From Drosophila persimilis (taxonomy: Eukaryota > Arthropoda > Insecta > Diptera > Drosophilidae), in assembly GCF_003286085.1 (NCBI RefSeq), contig NW_020825289.1:5828001-5892000 (forward strand): 64,000 nucleotides of DNA, in the 5' to 3' direction. The notes beneath the pieces were generated by a model. The model saw only the letters and a program-made list of their open reading frames with translations. It did not search any database and had not been told where the DNA came from. Positions 12,410 through 22,357 of the stretch are shown here, piece by piece. The position numbers and the translations under genes are program-made. Position 1 is the stretch's first letter. Each line of letters begins with the position of its first letter.

Positions 12410-14573
12410 TTAAGGCAGCGTCTTGAGAGCCACAATTGCAAAGTGTCTGGGCGATATGACAGGATCGAACAAATCAATCAGATAACTGCGTTCGTATCCC
12501 AGCTCCTTCAGGTAAAGCAGGCGGTCTAGCAGAATGAGGCTCTCCAATACCGGAGCAAATGACATGCGTATGAGGTAGAACATGTCCAAGAAGTGCTTAT
12601 CCAAGGCGAATTCTTGAAGTATGGATTGAAGCTCCGCAGTTTCAATGGACGCCAACCATGGAGCGTCCAATTTCCTGGCACATTTCTGTATGTAATCCTG
12701 GAAGTTGTCAAACTTACGCACTTTGCCCACCTGCAGTTCGTTCTTTAGGTGCGGAGCGTGCCGGCAAACTAAAACCTCCAGCAGGGCACGATAGTAGAGC
12801 GTTATATTGGGAAGTTCCTTGCCATTCAAAGTGCGTTCAATAGACTGAGCCGCCAGCATCCTGGCATTGCGGCCCAATCTGATCTGACGCATCTGGAGAT
12901 ATTGACTAAGCGGAAATCCAAAGTCTGTTTGCATCTCCATCAACGTCTTATTCCCAAAGAACTCCTGCTGCGAGTACCTTTCCTTTAGCAAGTGGTAGCA
13001 GCAACCAATGTTGCACAGTATCTGGCAGTCGGGCTGAGCATGGAATACCTGTAGGCAGGTTGCAGCCAGATTTCCACAGGTGTGCAGACCCGTTAGGCAT
13101 ATGCTTAAATTACCCGCCGAAGAAGGTTTCGGGAAGTGCTCGGCTAGCAAATTACCAAAATTAGTTTCGGTGTTTATGAATTTTGCGGTCGTTTTGTAGT
13201 TTTCCAGAACGGGTATACTCTTCGCTGTATTTCTTGTTGGTGACTTTTTTCCGCGCCGTTTGGGTGTGATTCCTTGGCTCTGAAGTTCCGCGCGTTCTGT
13301 AAGTCCATTCCATGCGCGCTAAATTATAAAAAAAAAACAATATTTAAATTCAAATTTTCCCTCTTTACAGCACCGCTGAACGCGTATTTTCGAACACTAA
13401 TTAGCTAAAAATGTTATCGATAATTGATCAATATATATATCATCCCTAATTCTGCTTCTTCACACCTTTTCCACGCGAAAACCCGGCATTTTTACAAGAT
13501 TTTCTTGTTTTCACTCCAAAACCGTATAATAATAAAACAAACACAATGTCTGCTGGCATGCCAATCAACCCCAAGCCATTTCTTAATGGGCTTACTGGGA
13601 AACCCGTGCTGGTGAAACTCAAATGGGGACAAGAATACAAAGGCTTTTTGGTCTCCGTGGACGGCTATATGAACATGCAATTGGCCAACACAGAGGAAGT
13701 CATCGAGGGTTCTGTCACCGGCAATCTGGGAGAGGTGCTGATACGTTGCAACAATGTGCTCTACATAAAGGGCATGGAGGATGACGACGAAGAGGGTGAA
13801 ATGCGCGACTAGGAACCGCACGGCAATCCAGCCGTGAGCCGTTCGCCGATAATGGAAACTCTACTCTACTTATATTAAGTGTATAAAACTAATGAAATAA
13901 AGACGTATTTATTTTGTAGTCGAGTGTTACCTGAAGTTTGCGATTACGGTTCAAAGCGCTTTCCGTGTTGGCCGCATTGGCATCGATGCCGAGCACACGA
14001 TGCCCATATTGGAGCGCCATTCGAGAAGACAGATACCCTTTGCCATCACCGGCATCCACAATGAAGAAATCATGCTGACGTCCAGTGCTCTGTATCAAAT
14101 TGTCGACCAGAGCGGCTGTAAGCTCTACCTGGTTATAGGATTACAAAGGACGGACATGAGTCTCGATTTAATCAGAAATGTTTACTTTCTCGTACCTCAT
14201 GACACTTTTTGGCGCTCATGAATTCTCTGATGGTGATCTGGGACGCCTTATCCTGCTCCGCTATAAGTTGGTCCACGGTTGTCAGTAGTTCTGGATGTTC
14301 AGACAAATGTTCGTGCTCTGCGTTCGTTAAAAAATCTTCCCATTCAGAAAATTCAGTGGTGGAACGCTTCTTCTCCCAAAAAAGATTCTCTATGGCCAGA
14401 TCTAGATCTTTCTTGCTGTTGATCTCATTTCGCATTGCCTCTGGGAGAAACCTGGTCCAGTGCTGATCGGTTAGGTAGTTAACCATATGACAATTGAGGA
14501 AATCCCAATGTGGCTGGAGATATAACAGAAGCGCATCGAGGCGCTTTTCCAGCTGAGTTACACCTTTGGCCAT
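12410..14573 (-). CDS. METTL25-like methyltransferase
   Basis: Predicted SAM-dependent methyltransferase of 494 aa. Minus-strand exons are 14573-14196, 14128-13931 and 13318-12410, all phase 0. The SAM-binding motif [16 protein letters not shown] is in exon 2 and the family motifs TGLHTCGNL and [10 protein letters not shown] are in exon 3. This combination is typical of the METTL25/RRNAD1 family, whose substrates I do not know with certainty. The start ATG lies only 4 nt after the LTO1 stop codon on the same strand, so it is probably the second cistron of a shared mRNA. The 612-bp second intron contains the whole SmF gene on the other strand. Confidence 0.85.
13415..13422. promoter_or_regulatory. 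DRE box (TATCGATA) upstream of SmF
   Basis: A perfect palindromic DREF/BEAF-32 site about 125 bp before the SmF start codon, inside the METTL25-like intron. DREs mark housekeeping promoters in Drosophila. Confidence 0.7.
13546..13812 (+). CDS. SmF: Small nuclear ribonucleoprotein Sm F
   Basis: Intronless 88-aa protein, the expected length of SmF, one of seven Sm proteins forming the ring on spliceosomal U snRNAs. The Sm1 motif ([20 protein letters not shown], with [13 protein letters not shown] following) and the Sm2 motif ([12 protein letters not shown]) are both present, followed by an acidic tail. The ATG is preceded by a good context (ACACAATG). AATAAA lies at about 13893. The gene is nested, antisense, in an intron of the METTL25-like gene and has its own DRE upstream. 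Confidence 0.95.
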   Translation: MSAGMPINPKPFLNGLTGKPVLVKLKWGQEYKGFLVSVDGYMNMQLANTEEVIEGSVTGNLGEVLIRCNNVLYIKGMEDDDEEGEMRD

Positions 14574-14577
14574 TACG

Positions 14578-15000
14578 CTAGAAACTATAATCCTTGCGAT
14601 TAGCAGGGGATGGTTCGGGAGAAGCTGTTCCTTTGGTACCCAAGAGGGCACGAAGGCGCCGATTAGTATTGCGGATGGTTTCTACGGCTCCGATAATGTC
14701 CGCTTCCGGCTCGTTCTTCCGGGGAAATCCTTCAATGAGGGACCGCAACTGGTCAAGGGTTCGTCGCACCCTCTCCGTATGGGGGAATTGTTGCTGAGCC
14801 ACAACCTCACCCAGTATTCTGCCAAGTTCCTCGCCCAACTGAACGCCCTGCGAGTAGCCCAATTTATAGCCCTCCTCGTTTCCCTGCGAATTACCGTCCT
14901 TCAAGCCTTCTTCGTAGCCAAGACGAGCGTGATTCTCTTCGGTAAGTACTATATCATCAAACAAATCGTTGATATCTCGTGACGGAGAGGACATTATCAA
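14578..15000 (-). CDS. Lto1: LTO1 homologue (Fe-S cluster adaptor for ABCE1 maturation)
   Basis: Intronless 140-aa protein with the LTO1/ORAOV1 signature near residues 27-60: repeated DG and G-X3-G-Y units such as GYEEGLKDGNSQGNEEGYKL. In yeast and humans LTO1 with YAE1 brings the cytosolic Fe-S assembly machinery to the ribosome-recycling factor ABCE1. Two start ATGs are possible (MIM...), two codons apart. The stop is 4 nt before the METTL25-like ATG, so the two probably share one mRNA with LTO1 first. Confidence 0.88.
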   Translation of the reverse strand: MIMSSPSRDINDLFDDIVLTEENHARLGYEEGLKDGNSQGNEEGYKLGYSQGVQLGEELGRILGEVVAQQQFPHTERVRRTLDQLRSLIEGFPRKNEPEADIIGAVETIRNTNRRLRALLGTKGTASPEPSPANRKDYSF

Positions 15001-15367
15001 AGTTGCTAAATGCTCTGTAGCATTATTTATAAATTATATGTTTGTTGTTATTTTTATCGAACCATGTGAGATTTTTAAGTGTTGAAGAACGTCAGAGCGT
15101 AGTAAGGGTATTCGCGCCCTTTTTTATAGCGTATAAGTGGTCTATGGTGATGGGTGAAAAAACTGCTGGCGGTACTGAATCAAACTACTTTCATTTGTAT
15201 ACCCTTGAAGGGTTATATTTTTGTATTTTATTAAAATTTAAAACTTTACTAATTTGCATGATTGCTCGGGCATTGCCAAAAATTAAATTTAAGAGGTAAT
15301 TTGATGCTATTTTTTAAAGCCATGGAAGGCAGTAAACCTGGTGCTAAGGCATATTCGTCTAGTTTAA
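15001..15367. other. Interval between LTO1 and wash
   Basis: 367 bp upstream of LTO1 and downstream of wash. 'tatacccttgaagggttata' at about 15199 is an inverted-repeat string like a DINE-1 end and may be a remnant. Nothing else was recognised. Confidence 0.4.
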
Positions 15368-16843
15368 TTACGTCCACGCATCCACGTCCTCTTCAGAGTG
15401 CTCTTCCTCGCTTGATTGAGGGGATTTTCCCGACTCTACAGGTGGCGGTATAACCTTGGACAGCTGGTGCATTAGCGGATTACCAGCGGTAGGATCTCCA
15501 GGATTCTGACTGCCCGAGATTCCTTTACGTCTTAGCAGGAGCTTATTGTGGAGATCCGCCATAAGATCACCAGTGGCACTGGTTCCTGCTTTCGATCTCG
15601 TCGTGTCCACCACATCGAGGGGTGCAGCCGCAGCCGAGTGGAGACGTCCGCCAAGTGCTCCTCCAGCATTCCGTATGGCAGCCATAAGCTCTGATCGTGG
15701 GTCAGCGGGGAGGGGAGGAGGGGGTGGCATGATAAGGGGAGTTTCACGAGAAGGAGAAAGGGGTTTAATGGGACCTCGGGTAGGAAGGGGTGGATGCGTG
15801 ACCACATTTTGAGGAGTTGGGGGTGGTGGTGGTGGTGGTGGAGGCGGAGGCGGTGGTGGGGTCGACACAGGAACTGATCCAACTGATCTTCGTACTGTCT
15901 TCTTATCTGGCACTGGTACGTGCGTTTGAGCTGCCAGAGCCTGCACTGTGATCTCCTGTTCCTCCACCTCCAATCCGGGTAATTCTGGCAACTCTCCAAA
16001 CTGCTGGGACGGAGCAATGGGCGTATTCTCTTCAACAGGCTCATATTGCAAGTCGTTGGCTATGCCAGGAAGGTCGGGCAAATCCAAGGGCACATCGATG
16101 GCTGGGGCAGCCAAAGCGGCTGGATTGTATCGCAAATCCCCGGCGGGAGTCGCCAACTTTGTGGTGCCATAAGCCAATGAATGCGGAGCCGGGGCTAGTA
16201 GGTTCTCCGTCGTGATCTTGGCTTGGCTGGCTGTACGTCTTGTCCTCTGCGGGGGAAGAGAACGCTTCCAAGCATTCAAATCATCACCGTAAGCAAACTC
16301 GTTTGTGTTGAAACGCATCAATGATGGGACCGATTTTACGCCAGTCAAGGGAAGACCACCCAAGCCGGAAGTCCGATTAGTCATCTTTCTATCGGCGACC
16401 AACGGGGCTTCATGTTCCTGCTCGGCTCGCACATGAAAGGAAATATTATCATCATCTGCCACTGATGCCGTCTCTTGCTGTCGACAGTGCGCATTTTCGT
16501 GATTCTCTTCCATTAGTTTGCCAGCCACCTGTGGAAAGGTGGAAGCAATGCTGACCAGCACGTCGCCGGCAGGAAATCGGGCCGGAGCGAATATTTGAAT
16601 GGCTCGTTTGGACCCGACCAGTGCATCTATTTTCGCCTGCGCCCGCCTCACACGTCTGTTTATGTCCTGGACCTTGGCACCATTTCTTTCGAGTCTGGCA
16701 TCAATCCGCTCGAAAATAGAATTTATTGTTTTGTGTAGGCAATCCAGAGACTGGGCTGCTTTGATTATAGTCGCCTCATGATGTAGATCGGTCGGTACTA
16801 TCGCAACGTGGTAGGCGCTTTGTAGGTAGGTGTTGGTGTCCAT
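15368..16843 (-). CDS. wash: WASH complex subunit 1 (Washout)
   Basis: Intronless 491-aa nucleation-promoting factor that activates Arp2/3 on endosomes and in nuclear organisation. The N-terminal WHD1 region is conserved (AQSLDCLHKTINSIFERID, then QDINRRVRRAQAKIDAL). A middle proline tract of about 13 prolines is at about residue 335. WH2-like motifs follow (ELMAAIRNAGG and DLMADLHNKLLLRRKG). The protein ends in an acidic stretch and the classic terminal Trp (EEDVDAWT). All VCA parts are present. It is divergent to the 63-aa gene across 133 bp with two DREs. Confidence 0.95.
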   Translation of the reverse strand: MDTNTYLQSAYHVAIVPTDLHHEATIIKAAQSLDCLHKTINSIFERIDARLERNGAKVQDINRRVRRAQAKIDALVGSKRAIQIFAPARFPAGDVLVSIASTFPQVAGKLMEENHENAHCRQQETASVADDDNISFHVRAEQEHEAPLVADRKMTNRTSGLGGLPLTGVKSVPSLMRFNTNEFAYGDDLNAWKRSLPPQRTRRTASQAKITTENLLAPAPHSLAYGTTKLATPAGDLRYNPAALAAPAIDVPLDLPDLPGIANDLQYEPVEENTPIAPSQQFGELPELPGLEVEEQEITVQALAAQTHVPVPDKKTVRRSVGSVPVSTPPPPPPPPPPPPPPTPQNVVTHPPLPTRGPIKPLSPSRETPLIMPPPPPLPADPRSELMAAIRNAGGALGGRLHSAAAAPLDVVDTTRSKAGTSATGDLMADLHNKLLLRRKGISGSQNPGDPTAGNPLMHQLSKVIPPPVESGKSPQSSEEEHSEEDVDAWT

Positions 16844-16909
16844 TTTAGGATAAATAATACTTTAATAATTGAATGGCCATTTGCACTTCAATGATAAGCA
16901 ATTTTCGAC

Positions 16910-16971
16910 TATCGATAACCGCTGAACGCCCTATCACCCTACAAATATATTATCGGCCAAAAATATCGATA
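16910..16971. promoter_or_regulatory. Two DRE boxes in the wash/63-aa gene divergent promoter
   Basis: Perfect TATCGATA at 16910-16917 and at 16964-16971, inside the 133 bp between the two divergent start codons. The second ends only 5 bp before the 63-aa gene's ATG. Confidence 0.75.
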
Positions 16972-16976
16972 TAGGT

Positions 16977-17238
16977 ATGACGTTAGGAAACGCTGGACGA
17001 ATTGCTGTTTGTTGGTTTGTAGAAAAATATTGTGTAATTTATTAAAGTCTCGGGCAATTCTAAATTAAACTCTTGTCTGATCAGGGGAATTCTGACCGCT
17101 GGTGGAGTGTACGCTTTTGTGCTGTCCAAGCAATCCGTTGATAGCCGGCGTTACGAGAGCATGCGAGTGCGTGAACGCATGAGAAAAGCAAATCACGGCG
17201 ACTACGACTCTTCCTCTTCTGAAAGGCGTTTTGACTAA
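16977..17238 (+). CDS. Unnamed 63-aa single-pass membrane protein upstream of Tim10
   Basis: Two exons, 16977-17014 and 17085-17238, joined in phase 2 by a 70-bp GT-AG intron. The product has a hydrophobic segment at about residues 7-26 (GRIAVCWGILTAGGVYAFVL), then SKQSVDSRRYESMRVRERMR and an acidic/Ser tail ending in FD. The layout of one short N-terminal membrane span followed by a basic helix suits a mitochondrial inner-membrane protein; it recalls the DUF4748 family, but I cannot confirm this. The intron with preserved frame and the non-random protein argue that it is real. Its stop lies 53 nt before the Tim10 ATG on the same strand, so a dicistronic mRNA is likely. Confidence 0.65.
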
Positions 17239-17291
17239 GGTCGAACATATTTAGTTAACCATCAATTAAAAGCAGCACGACAAAAGGAACC

Positions 17292-17630
17292 ATGGACATG
17301 TCCCAGATCAGCCCGGCCGACCAGGCCAAAGTACAGGTCATGCAAGAAATGGAAATCGAAATGATGTCCGATTTATATAACCGCATGACGACCGCATGCC
17401 ACAAGAAGTGCATTCCACCGCGCTATTCGGAGTCGGAGTTGGGTGAGTGTTGCGAGAAATACGCTTGAGCTCTCTGGCTAAATATGGCCCGTGTTGTTGC
17501 AGGAAAGGGCGAGATGGTCTGCATCGACCGCTGTGTGGCTAAGTACCTGGACATTCATGAGCATATTGGCAAGAAGCTAACGGCCATGTCCATGCAGGAC
17601 GCAGAGCTCATGAAGAATATGACTAGTTAA
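17292..17630 (+). CDS. Tim10: Mitochondrial import chaperone Tim10
   Basis: 92-aa small Tim protein, exons 17292-17442 and 17503-17630 (phase 1). The twin CX3C motif is visible (ACHKKC and VCIDRC, both with three residues between cysteines), which forms two disulfides in the intermembrane space. With Tim9 it chaperones hydrophobic carriers to the TIM22 translocase. Length matches the D. melanogaster protein. AATAAA is at about 17781. It lies 53 nt after the stop of the 63-aa membrane protein. Confidence 0.95.
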
Positions 17631-17835
17631 TGCGTTGGCATACCAAACACCTGTCATATTGGCACCATTTCCTACATAACCAAATCGTATTGTTTCCTGT
17701 TCCCCTACCGGCTAGAGCCTGCATTTCAAGCGGTACGATAGGTTGTTAAAGGTCCATGTACAAACACACAAATCCAAACAATAAATAACACATTTATGCG
17801 TGCTGTGTAATACTGACAAGCTCATACTTCAAACT

Positions 17836-18975
17836 TCAAAAGGATGTGATATAACGCGACATCGCTGGCAGCATTACGCTCAAATCTTCAAGTCTATTCT
17901 CCAACGAGCTCTCGTCTGTGGTGTCCAGCTGGCTGGTTCGCGCGCTGTTAGCCCAGTCTGACGTCTCCGTATCATCAGTACCGGCCTGGTGGTCTTGATG
18001 CTGATCTCTATTTGAACATTCAGCGGCAAACTCATCGGCTGCATCCATTAGATGCTCCGGCAGTTCCATGTAGATGTTTGTTTGGCGCTGTAAAATCCAG
18101 TTACTCGATGTTCAGTTTGACCTTATAATTATTAACATACCACTGCAAGAACCTGCAAGTCCTGATGAAGACAGATTGGATTCCTTTTCAAGTTGAGCAT
18201 TTCCAGAAAACGCAGCTCTTGCAATTGGAAGCGTGTAGGCAGTTCGTCGATTATGTTCTCGTTGAGAAATACGAACCGCAACTTCTCCATCGCAACTAGC
18301 ACTCCTGGAATCCGTTTGAGACGATTGCCTCTTAGATTGAGGTGCACCAAGCTGCCCAACAGTGCGAATGATAGGGGCACCTCGCGCAGCTGACAGCCTT
18401 CGGCCGTGAACCAGCGCAGTGATGCGAGTGATCCGACCGACGAGGGTAGCTTTGTCAGGCGATTTCCACGCACTCCCAGTATCTCGAGACGCTCGCAGTT
18501 TCCGATCTCCGACGGTAGTTCCAGGAGCCCTGTGTTGTTGCACCAGAAGGTCTCCAACTGCGTTAGGTAGCCCAATTCCGGGGGCAGGCGATGGATGTTG
18601 TTGCAGCTTATGTTGAGGGACTTCAGTTGCACTAGTTGACAAATGGCCAGTGGAAATTCATCCAGCTTGTTGTAATCCAAGGCCAAAACTTGCAACCGCA
18701 CGAGATTGGTAATGGTGGAGGGAACCTGTAAGTTTGATAATCAGTACGGTACGTATTGTCAATAAATGAGTTCAGCTGTTGTGTGAGGCACTTTCCTTTG
18801 TTAGTTTGTTCTGATTCAGAAAAAGCTTTATCAAACTTTCGCATTTTCCAATTATTTCGGGTGCCTCAGAAATTTGGTAGTGAGAAAGATTCAACGAGAA
18901 GGCCTTTTTGATGATGGCATTCTCGCAGTTGGCCAGCACATAATTTTTGCGGAAGAACTTGAAAATCGTCTCCAT
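17836..18975 (-). CDS. Leucine-rich-repeat protein
   Basis: 338-aa protein with about eight LRRs of the 23-residue type (for example LNISCNNIHRLPPELGYL, LEILGVRGNRLTKLPSSVGS), then an acidic Ser/Thr tail. Minus-strand exons are 18975-18796, 18725-18141 and 18087-17836. The repeat spacing demands that exon 1 end at 18796 (NKLTK) and join VPSTITNL. The intron then starts GAAAGT instead of GTAAGT, so the donor is non-canonical GA; the nearest GT (18791) would shift the frame. No signal peptide or kinase domain is seen, so a cytoplasmic scaffold is likely. I do not recognise the orthologue. Confidence 0.8.
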
Positions 18976-19497
18976 TACGATACAAATTTTGTTTTATCTT
19001 AATTTACAGCTATTTTTCAAAACATTATACTGCGTTAACGGTCTGATCGAAAACTCAAACGTAGTGTTCTTTTCGAATCTGCTTTCATATTGTTTATGGC
19101 CAAATCTGAGGACTTGCAGCTCATGATTTTGAGTGTTTATTATGTAACGTTTGTCAATTTCAGTATATGCATAAATAGCTACATATGTACTATGTATGTA
19201 CTAGTATGCACATGTATCGTACTAAAATTAAAAATTACATTGGCTCTCGAAAAGCATGCGCAAAATGATATTTGTGTATTTGTTCCCTTGTAAATGTTCG
19301 ATAGGGTCTTCCTGTATAGTTTGTTAAATTTGAATGGTATAAAGATATTGGAAGTGATGATCATGCATATGTACATACGTCAGATCATATACTATGTAGT
19401 CTGGACATCTGATTCTCAAGTTCGGTTCTACTAATTGCCGCAAGATGGGCTCGCTCTCGCGCTCTCTTCCCTCCCGACGTAATTAAATTGCTTCATA

Positions 19498-19530
19498 TAT
19501 AAATAGATTTTCGCAAAAACTGCACTCAGT
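19498..19530 (+). promoter_or_regulatory. TATA box and initiator of the small secreted gene
   Basis: TATAAA at 19498-19503 with TCAGT at 19526-19530; the A of the initiator is 30 bp after the first T of the TATA box, the standard spacing. The start codon is at 19569. This is the clearest focused promoter in the first 40 kb. Confidence 0.75.
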
Positions 19531-19568
19531 TCAAGCTGGGCGTTGTAACTGAAGCTGCTACATCCACC

Positions 19569-19969
19569 ATGAGATATTTCGTTGTCATCTGTATCGTTGT
19601 TGCTAGCATGCTGTTTGCCGGTAAGCTCTGGTGACCTCAGAGTTAAAGTGATTGTTTTATTATTATTCCGATTCCCACGCAGCGGTAAGTGCACAGACTA
19701 GTTCTGACGGGAATGGCCCGCATCAGTTTGGCAGTCCGGAAAATGGAATTTACATACGCGGTCAGAATGAAGGACCCTACAATGTCCCAGGCGTGACTGG
19801 CACATTCCAGAACTCGCCCTCAACTGGAAGACATGCATACACAGATGAGAATGGAAATACCTATACTCACTTTCACTCCCAGTCGGGAGGATCAGCCGCA
19901 AAAGGTCTGCCTTTGGCCATCCCCTCTGTATTGGTATTCATCTCGATCATTCTTATGCGTTCATTTTAA
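19569..19969 (+). CDS. Small secreted, probably GPI-anchored protein, unknown
   Basis: 113-aa protein, exons 19569-19620 and 19683-19969 (phase 1). A signal peptide is clear (MRYFVVICIVVASMLFAAVSA, cleavage expected after VSA). The mature part is Gly/Asn/Ser-rich (GPHQFGSPENGIYI, PYNVPGVTGTF, TYTHFHSQSGG). It ends in a hydrophobic stretch (PLAIPSVLVFISIILM) with only RSF after it, which fits a GPI-attachment signal with small residues GGSAA before it. A TATA plus initiator promoter suggests regulated, possibly induced, expression. It resembles small secreted fly proteins of the immune or epithelial kind, but I cannot name it. Confidence 0.75.
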
Positions 19970-20380
19970 TTAATAACTGATGCTTAAATAAATATTTTCA
20001 ACTACTCTATCCTACCCTCGTAACTATTTACAAGGTCTTACCATACAGTGTATAGATGTGTCATTTCATTCTGTATTGGCCAACGGAGTTGACTCTTTTT
20101 GAAGACGCTTGCCAACATTATCAGAAGAACTGTTATTTTACACATGCTTTGGATGCTATTAATACAGAATATACATATATACATAGAATATATAATATAA
20201 TGAGAGTACATACATGACTTCATAATAAAGGTGCACTAGGGTATTCAAGGTGCGAAGTGTTACGGTTAAAAAGTCGCGGTTTTCAAAGTATCACAAACAG
20301 TGTGGCTAATTCCGATAACGTTATCGATAGCTGTCCTCTGTGTAGAAACGTGTCGCAAATGTGTAGTAGATTGATTTCAT

Positions 20381-20830
20381 CAGTATATTTACGGTGTATT
20401 TTGGTATACTTCTGAGAGTCTGTCGGTATAAGCGCTAAATCAGGTGCCCATCAGGGGGACCGTTTACGGTATTTTTTTTAAAGCTTTTCGGTATTTTTTA
20501 GGTCAAAATTTGACCGACGATATATTTACGGTATATCGGTATATAATGTTATATTTTGTCAATTTCATCAATCTATTAAATTTCATTTTCAACTTTATAT
20601 AGAAATGTAATAAAAGCAAGTGTTTAAAATGAACCAGTCATGTAGAAAATAGATTCACTAATAGGATAAAACTATGTCGGCATGGCTAAATGTTATATCT
20701 AGCTAGTAATATTTAACGGAATATAAAAATCGAGGAATATTGAACTTGAATCCGCCAGTATATTTACGGTATATTTTTTAAATGAGGCGGAATATTTTGG
20801 TATATTTCTGAGGGTCAGACCGTATATACC
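20381..20830. repeat. Repeated GGTATATTT / TTTACGGTATA units upstream of Tbp
   Basis: Two related blocks, about 20381-20423 and 20755-20822, share CAGTATATTTACGGT and GGTATAYTTCTGAGRGTC; similar shorter units lie between. A DRE (TATCGATA) is at 20322-20329 and a TATCGATG at about 20832. From memory such blocks recur near Drosophila housekeeping promoters. Whether they are a mobile element or promoter DNA is not clear. Confidence 0.5.
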
Positions 20831-21069
20831 TTATCGATGCTAGCATCGATGTTTCTTTAGCTCTATCACACGGTGCCCGTTCCCATTTGCTGTTTTGTTT
20901 TTGTTTTATTTTCATTGAAGGATATCTGAAATAAAGTAATTATTATCAATTAATAATAATTAACACGCGGGATAGAAGTGTAAATATTTGACTTGTAAAC
21001 CATATTCGTCTATCTGCGTCTCAAGTTAATTGTATACGCGTCTCACCGTCTTCAGAAATAGCCAGCAAC

Positions 21070-22162
21070 ATGGATCAAATGCTAAGTCCAAACTTCTCGA
21101 TTCCGAGCATTGGAACGCCAATGCATCAGATGGAGGCTGATCAACAGATTATAGCAAATCCCGTTTATCATCCTCCGGCAATACCACAGCCAGAACCTGC
21201 AATATCCGCCCCAGTACCAGTAGCGGGACAACAGCAGCAGCCAGATGCCAGCAACGCTACAACCGGCGGCAGTGGACTTTTTGGCCACGAACCGTCATTG
21301 CCCTTGGCCCACAAACAAATGCAGAGCTACCAACCCTCAGCGTCATATCAGCAACAGCAGCAGCAGCAGGGACAACCTGCTGGAGGCACTACACCGCAAT
21401 CTCTAATGCAGCCACAGACTCCACAGAGCATGATGTCGCACATGATTCCCATGAGTGAGCGCAGTGCGTCAGGAGTGGGGGCAGGAGATTCCCTCAGCAA
21501 CATACACCAGACCATGGGTCCAGCAACCCCCATGACACCGGCAACGCCTGGCTCAGCAGACCCCGGAATTGTTCCTCAGCTTCAAAATATTGTGTCCACA
21601 GTGAATTTGTGCTGCAAGCTGGATCTGAAAAAGATTGCACTACATGCAAGAAACGCCGAGTACAACCCAAAACGTTTTGCTGCCGTCATCATGCGTATCC
21701 GTGAGCCTCGCACAACCGCTCTGATTTTCAGCTCCGGCAAAATGGTATGCACCGGCGCCAAAAGTGAAGACGACTCAAGACTGGCGGCGCGGAAATACGC
21801 TCGCATCATACAGAAGCTGGGATTCCCGGTAAGTACTAATCCCTTCACAATCTAGAGAACATTTCATAATTCTTTGCTTGCAGGCGAAATTCCTCGATTT
21901 CAAGATTCAAAACATGGTTGGCTCGTGCGATGTTAAGTTTCCCATAAGACTGGAGGGCCTGGTGCTGACGCATTGCAATTTCAGCAGCTACGAGCCTGAG
22001 CTCTTTCCAGGTCTGATCTATCGTATGGTGCGTCCGCGTATTGTGCTTCTCATCTTCGTTTCGGGGAAAGTGGTGTTGACGGGCGCAAAAGTCCGACAGG
22101 AGATCTACGATGCCTTCGACAAAATATTTCCCATATTGAAAAAGTTCAAAAAACAGTCATAA
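21070..22162 (+). CDS. Tbp: TATA-binding protein
   Basis: 345-aa general transcription factor used by all three RNA polymerases. Exons are 21070-21828 and 21884-22162 (phase 0). The first 165 residues are a fast-evolving N-terminus with a short glutamine run (7 Q at about residue 94) and Gly/Ser/Thr/Pro-rich stretches. The saddle follows as two repeats: [20 protein letters not shown] to KLGFP and [20 protein letters not shown] to the C-terminus. Both DNA-binding strands have the expected residues ([14 protein letters not shown] and [14 protein letters not shown], with intercalating Phe). AATAAA is at about 22252. It is convergent to eIF3k. Confidence 0.97.
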
Positions 22163-22357
22163 CAAGGTTAAGAAATTATTAGTTCTGTAAAGTGTGCGTA
22201 TAGGGAAAATAGTTTTTCTAAGTTAATATGTTTACTTCGCGTGTATCTCTAAATAAAACTAATTAGTTAGCTGTATGACGGGCCGGGCGTTTATTTTTCT
22301 TTTATATTATGCACTTTCCGTAGAAATTTAGACAAAACTATGAATGTAGAGAGAAAC

